Positions 7,838 to 15,132 of a DNA stretch of 64,000 bases are shown here, piece by piece. Numbering within the stretch: position 1 is the stretch's first letter; the number at the start of each line of letters is the position of its first letter. The notes beneath the pieces were generated by a model, which made no database searches, was not told the origin of the DNA, and saw nothing but the letters and a program-made list of their open reading frames with translations. Position numbers and translations under genes: made by a program. Where the stretch lies: positions 212,673 through 276,672 of the forward strand of contig JBBDLF010000033.1 of NCBI GenBank assembly GCA_040879025.1, in the 5' to 3' direction. The stretch is from JBBDLF01 sp040879025 (GTDB lineage: Bacteria > Pseudomonadota > Gammaproteobacteria > Pseudomonadales > Pseudohongiellaceae).

Positions 7838-9483
7838 GCCCGGTCCGGTACCAATGGGTTATCACGGTCATCAGTGTGGTAACTGTAGGGTTCCTGCGCC
7901 ACGACGACCGGTTCGGAGAAGTTGTGCGGTGGCGGGGGTGACGCTCCGGACCATTCCAGCCCGCTGGCATTCCAGGGGTTGCCGGGCGCTTTCCTGCCGG
8001 CGAAGGCAGACCACCCCAGGTTGAGCAGGGGTAACAGATACCCAATCGCCAGAACGACCGCTCCGACCGAAGACACCAATTGAAGTGATTCATATTCCGG
8101 TGGATAGCTGTGATAGCGTCGCGGCATACCGAGGTATCCGGCCACAAACTGCGGAAAAAACGTCAAATTAAAGCCGATGAAGCTGATTATCGCCGAAAGC
8201 TGGCCTACGGTTTCGTTATACATTCTGCCGGTAATTTTCGGCCACCAGAAGTGCATGCCGCCCAGGTAAGCCATAACCATACCTCCCACCATAATGTAGT
8301 GAAAGTGGGCCACGACAAAATAGGTATCGTGTACATGAACATCCACTGCGATAGAAGCCAGCACCAGACCGGTCAAGCCGCCGAGTGTGAAAAGCCCGAC
8401 AAATCCCAGTGCGTACAGCATTCCGGTCTCAAAGGAAATTGACCCCTTGTACAGAGTGGCCGTCCAGTTAAACACTTTGATCGCCGAGGGCACCGCCACC
8501 ATAAAACTGAGCAAACCGAAAACCAGGCTGGCGTAGGCTGACTGGCCACTGACAAACATGTGATGTCCCCAGACCAGAAATCCGATAAAGGCAATGGCCA
8601 GTATGGAATAGGCCATGAACCGGTATCCAGCGACCGGCCTGCGCGAGTAGCAGCTGATCAGCTCGCTGGTCACCCCCATCCCGGGAAGTATCATGATATA
8701 CACCGCGGGGTGGGAGTAGAACCAGAACAGGTGCTGAAACAACAGCGGATCTCCACCCAGGGCGGGATCAAAGATACCGATCCCAACCGTCCGTTCAAGT
8801 ATAACCAGCACCAGCGTGATAGCCAGGACCGGCGTGGCAAGTACCAGAATCAGACTGGTCGCATAGATAGACCACACAAACAGTGGAAGGCGAAACCACG
8901 TCAGTCCGGGCGCACGCATCTTGTGCACCGTCGCAATGAAATTCAGTCCGGTGAGGATGGAAGAAAAACCAACAATAAAAACCCCTGTCAATGCCGCGAC
9001 CACGTGACTGTTGGAAAACATGCTGGAAAAAGGGGTGTAAAACGTCCAGCCCGTGTCTACCCCGCCGGCTATCACTGTGTACACCGTGAATATCGCGCCC
9101 AGTGTATAGATATACCAACTCAGCAAGTTCAGTTTGGGGAACGCCAGATCGCGCGCACCAATCATCAACGGAATCAGAAAATTGCCCAGTGTGGCCGGTA
9201 TAGCCGGTATCAGAAAAAACCACACCATGACAATGCCATGCAGGCTGAACATTTTGTTGTAGCTGTCAGCAGTCACGGTGTCGCCCTCGGCAGTGGCAAG
9301 TTCGACACGAATTACCGCTGCCATGGCCGCTCCAACCAGGAAGAAAATCGTGATGGAGAGAATGTACAGCCAGGCGACACGTTTATGGTCGCTGGTAAGT
9401 AACCAGGAGCGCAAGGTATACCCGGCGGTCAGGTAACTTGCCCGAGATGATCGTGAAAGCGTCCCTGAACCGGCATCACTCAT
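7834..9483 (-). CDS. ctaD: Cytochrome c oxidase subunit I, A2-type heme-copper oxidase
   Basis: A 549-residue, about 12-helix catalytic subunit that reduces oxygen and pumps protons. The heme and CuB ligands are visible: H82 (SLHG), H258 in YSHPAVY, and HDTYFVVAHFHY. The motif at 256-262 is YSHPAVY rather than the HPEVY form of A1 enzymes, so the K/D-channel glutamate is replaced. This is the signature of A2-type oxidases such as Rhodothermus caa3. It overlaps ctaC by one base and ctaE by four. No CtaG or heme O/A synthesis genes are in the window. Confidence 0.97.
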   Translation of the reverse strand: MSDAGSGTLSRSSRASYLTAGYTLRSWLLTSDHKRVAWLYILSITIFFLVGAAMAAVIRVELATAEGDTVTADSYNKMFSLHGIVMVWFFLIPAIPATLGNFLIPLMIGARDLAFPKLNLLSWYIYTLGAIFTVYTVIAGGVDTGWTFYTPFSSMFSNSHVVAALTGVFIVGFSSILTGLNFIATVHKMRAPGLTWFRLPLFVWSIYATSLILVLATPVLAITLVLVILERTVGIGIFDPALGGDPLLFQHLFWFYSHPAVYIMILPGMGVTSELISCYSRRPVAGYRFMAYSILAIAFIGFLVWGHHMFVSGQSAYASLVFGLLSFMVAVPSAIKVFNWTATLYKGSISFETGMLYALGFVGLFTLGGLTGLVLASIAVDVHVHDTYFVVAHFHYIMVGGMVMAYLGGMHFWWPKITGRMYNETVGQLSAIISFIGFNLTFFPQFVAGYLGMPRRYHSYPPEYESLQLVSSVGAVVLAIGYLLPLLNLGWSAFAGRKAPGNPWNASGLEWSGASPPPPHNFSEPVVVAQEPYSYHTDDRDNPLVPDRA

Positions 9484-10421
9484 TACTGTGCCAAAGTCAA
9501 TGACTGAATGTAAGCTATCAACATGAATAGCTGCGCCTCGCTGAGCTGATCGTTATAGGCCGGCATAACGTTGTCGAATCCAGCCACGATGTCTCTGTCC
9601 GGCACCAGAATGGAGTCCCGCAGATACACTTCATCGGCAACGACGGTGGAGCCGTCCTGCAGATTCACAACGCGGCCGTACAACCCCTCCAGAGAAGGCG
9701 CCTGGATTGTTGATCCGGATGTATGGCAGCCGCTGCAAGCCATGGCATTGAACAATCGTTCTCCCTGCGCCGCCAGGGTTGTGTCGTAGGCGTTGAGTTC
9801 CAACCAGAGACTGTAATCTTCAGGTTCCATCACTTCAACGACACCATACATTTGCGAATGCTCGGTACCACAATATTCCGCACACATTATGCGATAACGG
9901 CCGGTTCGTTCCGCGTTCAACCAGACCTGGGTATACCGGCCGGGTACCGCATCCTGCTTGATACGAAACGCCGGGAGATAAAGACTGTGTATCACGTCGT
10001 CTGATGAGAGCAACAGCCGAATGTTGCGATCCACCGGAATATGCAGTTCGTTCAGTTCACGTGCACCGCCGGGATGATAGAACATCCACATCCATTGTTG
10101 GCCCACAACTCGTAGCTCAAGTGCATCATTCCTCTCCGCCTGGGACTGCAGAAACACTCTGGCGCCCCAGACAAACAAACCGATAAAGATCAGGGTCGGA
10201 ACGGCGATCCAGGTATACTCCAGCGCGAGTGGAAAGTCAGGCGGACCTTCCCTCATACTGCTTCGGGAACGCCGATAGCGAATCGAAAATATCAGAATAA
10301 GCACAGCAATTCCCGCTACTACAATGCCGCTCAACCCGGCCATTACCAGGAACAAGCTGTCAACATCGGCCGCAAATTCGGAAGCCTGGACCGCGCCAGT
10401 CTGCAATTCGGCATTCGCCAT
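9483..10421 (-). CDS. ctaC: Cytochrome c oxidase subunit II with fused cytochrome c domain (caa3 type)
   Basis: A 312-residue subunit with two N-terminal helices (about 24-47 and 68-92), a cupredoxin domain with the CuA motif CAEYCGTEHSQM, and a C-terminal class I cytochrome c with CSGCH. The fused heme makes this a caa3 oxidase, which takes electrons directly from an attached donor. Here that donor is most likely alternative complex III, encoded in the same operon. The start ATG overlaps the SCO gene stop by one base. Confidence 0.95.
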   Translation of the reverse strand: MANAELQTGAVQASEFAADVDSLFLVMAGLSGIVVAGIAVLILIFSIRYRRSRSSMREGPPDFPLALEYTWIAVPTLIFIGLFVWGARVFLQSQAERNDALELRVVGQQWMWMFYHPGGARELNELHIPVDRNIRLLLSSDDVIHSLYLPAFRIKQDAVPGRYTQVWLNAERTGRYRIMCAEYCGTEHSQMYGVVEVMEPEDYSLWLELNAYDTTLAAQGERLFNAMACSGCHTSGSTIQAPSLEGLYGRVVNLQDGSTVVADEVYLRDSILVPDRDIVAGFDNVMPAYNDQLSEAQLFMLIAYIQSLTLAQ

Positions 10422-11185
10422 CAGGGTCGCTTGCGGCTGGAGTCGAGGTAGAAGATAAAAATCGCGAGAAGCACAATGCTTAACACCGCACCGAGCCGGA
10501 TGAGCTTGAGAACAGACAGGGTATAGCGCCCCGTCGCCTCATCGTAGCGATAACAAAGCATCAACAGGCTGTTGCCGGCTTCGACCATGTCGCCTCTGTG
10601 GGCGGCAACGATACTGGCGCGCAACGTGTCGGGTTGCTGGTTAACCCCATGAAGATAGGACGATATAGTCCCCTGCGGCGTCATAACAACCGTTACTGCC
10701 GGGTGCAGGAACTGTTGCAATCGTGAGGAATAGCGAAAACGAATACCGGTATCATCGCTCCACGCATTGATTGTCGAGTCGTCCGCGGTAAGAAAGTGCC
10801 AGTCGTTCTCAATATCGAGCCGCGGGTACTCCGCCCGCAGACTCTGTTGATGATGCCTGGCGTCCGGTGGCCCTTCATCAGGGTCAATGCTGACCGCCAG
10901 GACCGTGATGTTATTGCGGTAATCCATCACGTCCAGAGTTCTTGCCAGTTCACGCAGGCTCAGGTCACACAGTTTTTCGCAGTTGAACCATACAGGCAAT
11001 AATAATACCGGCTGTCCCTGAAGCAGCGCTGACAGCCTGACGACCGAACCGGCTTCGTCAAGAAACTCCAACTCTCCCGAAATCGGCTCGCCCACTCGTG
11101 GAATGACGCCAACGCCTTCGGTTACTGCTCGTGAGTCCGACGGTAACAGCAAGATGGCAGCGAAGACCAGTACCGACCGCTTCAT
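10421..11185 (-). CDS. SCO1/SenC-type copper chaperone
   Basis: A 254-residue exported, membrane-tethered thioredoxin-fold protein that delivers copper to CuA. It has a signal peptide (residues 1-20), the copper motif C69-EKL-C73 in WFNCEKLC, a conserved histidine near residue 158 (FLHPAV) and a C-terminal membrane helix (about 230-247) with a short basic tail. The C-terminal anchor is less usual than the N-terminal one but is common in act-linked SCO proteins. The ATG overlaps the upstream stop (ATGA). Its position next to ctaC supports a role in CuA assembly. Confidence 0.92.
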   Translation of the reverse strand: MKRSVLVFAAILLLPSDSRAVTEGVGVIPRVGEPISGELEFLDEAGSVVRLSALLQGQPVLLLPVWFNCEKLCDLSLRELARTLDVMDYRNNITVLAVSIDPDEGPPDARHHQQSLRAEYPRLDIENDWHFLTADDSTINAWSDDTGIRFRYSSRLQQFLHPAVTVVMTPQGTISSYLHGVNQQPDTLRASIVAAHRGDMVEAGNSLLMLCYRYDEATGRYTLSVLKLIRLGAVLSIVLLAIFIFYLDSSRKRP

Positions 11186-11538
11186 GGCAAGGGTTGGCTC
11201 CGCAGATCGGGGAAGAAAGACTCACTGCCGTGCTCGGCCAGTAACTGCATCGCCACATTCACCGGAATGCGAGCGATGCGCGATTCCCTGTCAATCCACT
11301 CCCATTCATCCAGCTCCGCCTGTTGCCGGTCGAGCAATTCTGCCGCGGGCGCCAGCTGCAATACCTCATAGTCGTAATAGGGTTGGCTATGGATGGTCTG
11401 CGACTGGAACAGCAGCCAGAGAACAAACCCTGAAACTGCCAAAAATGCAAACACGATTGCGATCACAATCCACATCGGACCATAGTGTGATAACGCGGGT
11501 TGGTAGCTCAATTTCATCTGTTCACGCTGATGCGCCAT
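11182..11538 (-). CDS. Small single-helix membrane protein of the ACIII-caa3 operon
   Basis: I chose the start at 11538 (MAHQREQMKLSY) because an AGGAA site precedes it and it sits 13 bases after the actF stop. A longer frame to 11652 would run into actF. The 118-residue protein has one membrane helix (about residues 22-45, MWIVIAIVFAFLAVSGFVL) and a polar periplasmic tail. I do not recognise a named family. Possible roles are an accessory subunit of alternative complex III (ActG-like) or of the oxidase, or an assembly factor. Overlaps on both sides argue that it works with them. Confidence 0.75.
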   Translation of the reverse strand: MAHQREQMKLSYQPALSHYGPMWIVIAIVFAFLAVSGFVLWLLFQSQTIHSQPYYDYEVLQLAPAAELLDRQQAELDEWEWIDRESRIARIPVNVAMQLLAEHGSESFFPDLRSQPLP

Positions 11539-11551
11539 ACTTGAGTTCCTT

Positions 11552-12694
11552 TCAGAGTGATTTCTGTCCTGGCTGGCTTGGTGTACCACGTTCCTCGGTA
11601 CTCCGATCGCTGCGTAACAACCAGGTGAAGACGCGTATCCATACCAAAGCAAGCAGCGCCATCAGCACCATGTCGCTGATCAGTCCCGGAGTACCGCCAA
11701 TCCGATACAGGGGGTGCAGTAGCCAGAAGGTGTCCAGCAGCCTCCCAAGCATCACCGACAACGCTACGATCAGCAGTCCTGTTGAAGAACGTTTGATGTG
11801 TCGACTGAGCAACATGACCAGCGGCAGGAAAAGGTGAAAAAACAGTAAACCGGTAATGAGCGCCAGTCCCGTCGAACCGCCACGCGTCAGGTACCAGTGG
11901 ATTTCATCAGGCAGGTTTCCCGACCAGACGATCAGATAATCCATGTAAAGGATGTAAGCAAAGAATAGCACCGAAGCCAGTAACAGATTTCCCAGATCCT
12001 GTAGCCGTCCCTGCCTCTCTTCTGCGTTTTTATACTGCCCTGTCACGATAACGACAACGATGGCGAAGGCCAGGGCTCCTGTCAATTGTCCTGCCAGTAC
12101 GTTGAAACCGATCATTGTATTGGCGGAAAAAGGATCCAGTGACAGCACCCAGTCTATTGCGAACAAAGTGACAGTCAGTACCAGAACGATCAGCCCGGCC
12201 GCTGCCCGCGGAGCCAGCGTGCGTGACCGACGGGATGACTGCCAGACGTTCATTGAAGCGGCAATCACAAGCCACAGCGTGAATATGACCACCGTCCGTA
12301 TCGCCACATTGATACTACCCAGGTAGGCTGATCGATTACTGGTATCAGGGGACACCGAGTCCTGCCACGGATAAAGCAGCGAGGAAAATGTCAGTAACGG
12401 CACGAACAGCAACGCCAGTAAAGGCAGGGTTGCCACCGCGGCCCGGCATGGTCTTAGAATGGTTTCGCCCCAGCCGCCTCCGCTTAGTTCATGAATCATA
12501 AGCAGTAGCAGGGATCCCATGGCGATGTTCAGCCAGAAAATCAGAGCAGGTACATAACTGCGCAACCAAACCGCCGGGTCCAACCCGATATCCGGCATGA
12601 TGACAGTAAACAGTGACGCCGTCAGCACGGTGAACAGAACGACAGCCACGGTCACCGCGCGCCAGCCGGGAACGACAAATGATTCCTGTTTCAC
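11552..12694 (-). CDS. actF: Alternative complex III subunit ActF (NrfD-like, quinol-binding)
   Basis: A 380-residue integral membrane protein with about ten helices, belonging to the NrfD/PsrC-like subunits of alternative complex III. ActF and ActC are related, and both lie in the membrane, where they pass protons or bind quinol. The GTG start overlaps the actE stop (GTGA). In this operon it follows actE, as in other act clusters. The sequence is more divergent than ActC, and the assignment rests on family features plus gene order. Confidence 0.88.
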   Translation of the reverse strand: MKQESFVVPGWRAVTVAVVLFTVLTASLFTVIMPDIGLDPAVWLRSYVPALIFWLNIAMGSLLLLMIHELSGGGWGETILRPCRAAVATLPLLALLFVPLLTFSSLLYPWQDSVSPDTSNRSAYLGSINVAIRTVVIFTLWLVIAASMNVWQSSRRSRTLAPRAAAGLIVLVLTVTLFAIDWVLSLDPFSANTMIGFNVLAGQLTGALAFAIVVVIVTGQYKNAEERQGRLQDLGNLLLASVLFFAYILYMDYLIVWSGNLPDEIHWYLTRGGSTGLALITGLLFFHLFLPLVMLLSRHIKRSSTGLLIVALSVMLGRLLDTFWLLHPLYRIGGTPGLISDMVLMALLALVWIRVFTWLLRSDRSTEERGTPSQPGQKSL

Positions 12695-13233
12695 TGAGTC
12701 CGCGCTTCCAGTTGCCGGGCAATCTCGGGGAACTGTTCCAGCGGTGCCTGTCGGCTGAGTTGCAGTGAACGAATATACACGGCTATGGCCCAGCGGTCCG
12801 AAGGGGGTATCCTTTCGGCGTAGGAATACATCACGCCGTAACCCTCGGTAATCACTTCAACAAAATACGCTTCCTCTACTTCGACCAAACGGGGTTCGTG
12901 AAAGGACGGGGGTTCGGGAAAGCCGTGCAACACCCCGGGGCCATTACCATAACCGGAGGCGCCGTGGCAGGGTACGCAGAAAATGGCGTACCGTTCCCGG
13001 CCCCGGATCAACGTCTCGATGCGGTAATCCGGCGAACGCGCAAGCTGTTCGGATTCGGGTGCGTAGGCCACGGTATTGGCAGGCGCCGGCAATGCAGACT
13101 GGTTGCCGGGGAAGCCGGCAGCAGCCTCGTAGGTTTCGTAGCGAGGCTGATTGTTCATGCGTTGTTCACAGGCACAAAGTGTCAGCACAGCGCCGTAAAC
13201 CAGGGCGCGCGCGATCGCCAGGTCAGACTTCAC
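12691..13233 (-). CDS. actE: Alternative complex III subunit ActE, cytochrome c lipoprotein
   Basis: A 180-residue exported monoheme cytochrome c with CVPCH. I set the start at the GTG at 13233 because GGAGG lies just upstream and the product then begins with a lipoprotein signal peptide ending LTLCAC. The longer frame to 13371 would overlap actD heavily and bury the signal. It should be lipid-anchored at the periplasmic face and carry electrons from ActA/ActB towards the oxidase. It overlaps actD by 11 bases and actF by four. Confidence 0.88.
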   Translation of the reverse strand: MKSDLAIARALVYGAVLTLCACEQRMNNQPRYETYEAAAGFPGNQSALPAPANTVAYAPESEQLARSPDYRIETLIRGRERYAIFCVPCHGASGYGNGPGVLHGFPEPPSFHEPRLVEVEEAYFVEVITEGYGVMYSYAERIPPSDRWAIAVYIRSLQLSRQAPLEQFPEIARQLEARTQ

Positions 13234-13777
13234 GCGCCACCTCCTCCACCGCTTCAGGTTGACAGTCCAACAGCAGCTTGCGTGTAGCGCCGGCCTCGAA
13301 CCGTTGATCATCGGCACTGACAAACAGCAGGAAGCGATCCCGGCTGGCGCATTCAAACCGCGCTGCGGCAAAAAGGGGGTGATGTAATTGGGGTAAGCTG
13401 TTCAGGATCAGCACAGCCATCAAACCAGACACGGTTGCTCCCAAAATGATCATTTCAAACGTTACAGGTATAAAAGCCGGCCAACTGTTGAGCGGTTTGC
13501 CGCCGGAGAGAATCGGGTAATCGATCACCGCCGAAAAATACTGCATCCCCCACCCCAACAGCCCTGCAACGATACCTCCGACAAGCATCCAGCGAGGAAC
13601 ACTGCTTTCGCTACACCCAAGTGACTCGGCCAGTCCATCGACGGGAAATGGAGTGAAGGCGTCCATTTGCGTATAACCGACACCCTGCATTTTACTGACG
13701 GCATCCAGCAGTAATTCGGGGCTGCCAAATTCAGCAAGGTAGCCAATCCTGGTTTCAGCTACGGACTCGCCGGCCAT
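13223..13777 (-). CDS. actD: Alternative complex III subunit ActD (DUF3341)
   Basis: A 184-residue protein with an N-terminal soluble part (GYLAEFGSPELLLDAVSKM) and two membrane helices (about 62-84 and 100-124), the standard DUF3341 layout of ActD. It is a structural subunit of alternative complex III. Its ATG overlaps the actC stop (ATGA). Confidence 0.92.
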   Translation of the reverse strand: MAGESVAETRIGYLAEFGSPELLLDAVSKMQGVGYTQMDAFTPFPVDGLAESLGCSESSVPRWMLVGGIVAGLLGWGMQYFSAVIDYPILSGGKPLNSWPAFIPVTFEMIILGATVSGLMAVLILNSLPQLHHPLFAAARFECASRDRFLLFVSADDQRFEAGATRKLLLDCQPEAVEEVAREV

Positions 13778-15132
13778 CAGCCAGCCTCCCGATCATGGAT
13801 CAGTTCTTTCACTTCATGAATTGATACTGCCGGAAGCAGGCGAATGAACAGCAGCATCAGCATAAAAAACAGGCCGAGTGAACCGATGAACATCATCCAG
13901 TCAATGGCATTGCCGGTTTGCACATCGCGGGCTGACGGCAGATAGGTGTGCGACGGGCCGGAGAATACGATCAGATATCGCTCCAGCCACATGCCGATAT
14001 TGACGACGATGGCGATGGCGAAAAGGACGGGCGGGTTTAGCCTGATCCGTCGCAACCATAACAATTGAATTATGGCAACATTGCAAATAATCATCGTCCA
14101 GAAAACCGACGCGAACTCGCCGACAGTCTGAAATCGCGCGTGTTCGCGATGAAATGCATCACCGTTGTACCAGATCATGAAATACTCCATAAGATAGCCG
14201 TAAGCCACCACGAGCCCTGCGGCCAGCATGACTTTCGCCATAATGTCAAAGTGGCGAAGAGTGATCAGATTTTGAAGTTTGAATGCGGAACGCAGCGGGA
14301 TGGCCAGGGTCAGCACCATTGCAAATCCCGAGAACAGCGCACCGGCGACAAAGTAGGGTGGAAACAGGCTGGTGTGATACCCGGGAACGATGGTTGCCGC
14401 AAAATCCAGCGCGATGATACTGTGGACCGACACAACCAGCGGTGTCGCCAATGCTGCTATGAGCAGGTAGGCGACGCGATAATGATGCCAGTGCCTGGCG
14501 GAATTGCGCCACCCCAGCGACAGCAATCCAAAACTCACTTTTTGCCAGTATTTTTTCGCCCGGTCGCGCATGACAGCCAGATCAGGCAACAGCCCCAGAT
14601 ACCAGAAGACGAGTGACACAAAAATATAGGTGGCTATGGCAAAAAAATCCCAGACCAGCGGGCTGCGCCACTGGGGCCAGAGTCCCATGGTATCGGGATA
14701 AGGTAACAGCCAGTAGAAAAACCCCGGCCGGCCCAGATGGATAAGAGGAAACAGACCGGCAATACCGGCGGCGAAAATCGTCATGGCCTCAGCAAAGCGA
14801 TTGATACTGGTGCGCCAGGGCTGGCGCAGCAAGACTAGTATCGCTGAAATTAATGTACCGGCATGTCCGATGCCGATCCACCAGACCACGTTGACCAGCG
14901 GAAATCCCCAGGCCACCGGTATATTGATACCCAGCAGGCCGACACCCGTCACGAATACCCAGGTAACGGTATACAGAAAAAGCAGCGCCAGCGTCGTAAA
15001 CAATACCAGCAGCAATAGCCAGCCACGGCGCGTTCCTCCCTGGACTATCGCGGCTATCTGATCGGTAACGGTCGCGTAGGTCAGGCCCGGTTTGATCAGG
15101 GGAAAACCGCGCCGCCGCCCGTTCGTGCTCAT
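13777..15132 (-). CDS. actC: Alternative complex III subunit ActC (NrfD/PsrC family)
   Basis: A 451-residue membrane protein with about ten helices of the NrfD/PsrC family, which forms the quinol-oxidising membrane part of alternative complex III next to ActB. Recognisable family stretches include GLLGINIPVAWGFPLVNVVWWIG (here abbreviated in sense only) near residue 65-85 and WLERYLIVFSGPSHTYLP near residue 385. It starts one base before the actB stop ends, so the two are translationally coupled. Confidence 0.93.
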   Translation of the reverse strand: MSTNGRRRGFPLIKPGLTYATVTDQIAAIVQGGTRRGWLLLLVLFTTLALLFLYTVTWVFVTGVGLLGINIPVAWGFPLVNVVWWIGIGHAGTLISAILVLLRQPWRTSINRFAEAMTIFAAGIAGLFPLIHLGRPGFFYWLLPYPDTMGLWPQWRSPLVWDFFAIATYIFVSLVFWYLGLLPDLAVMRDRAKKYWQKVSFGLLSLGWRNSARHWHHYRVAYLLIAALATPLVVSVHSIIALDFAATIVPGYHTSLFPPYFVAGALFSGFAMVLTLAIPLRSAFKLQNLITLRHFDIMAKVMLAAGLVVAYGYLMEYFMIWYNGDAFHREHARFQTVGEFASVFWTMIICNVAIIQLLWLRRIRLNPPVLFAIAIVVNIGMWLERYLIVFSGPSHTYLPSARDVQTGNAIDWMMFIGSLGLFFMLMLLFIRLLPAVSIHEVKELIHDREAG

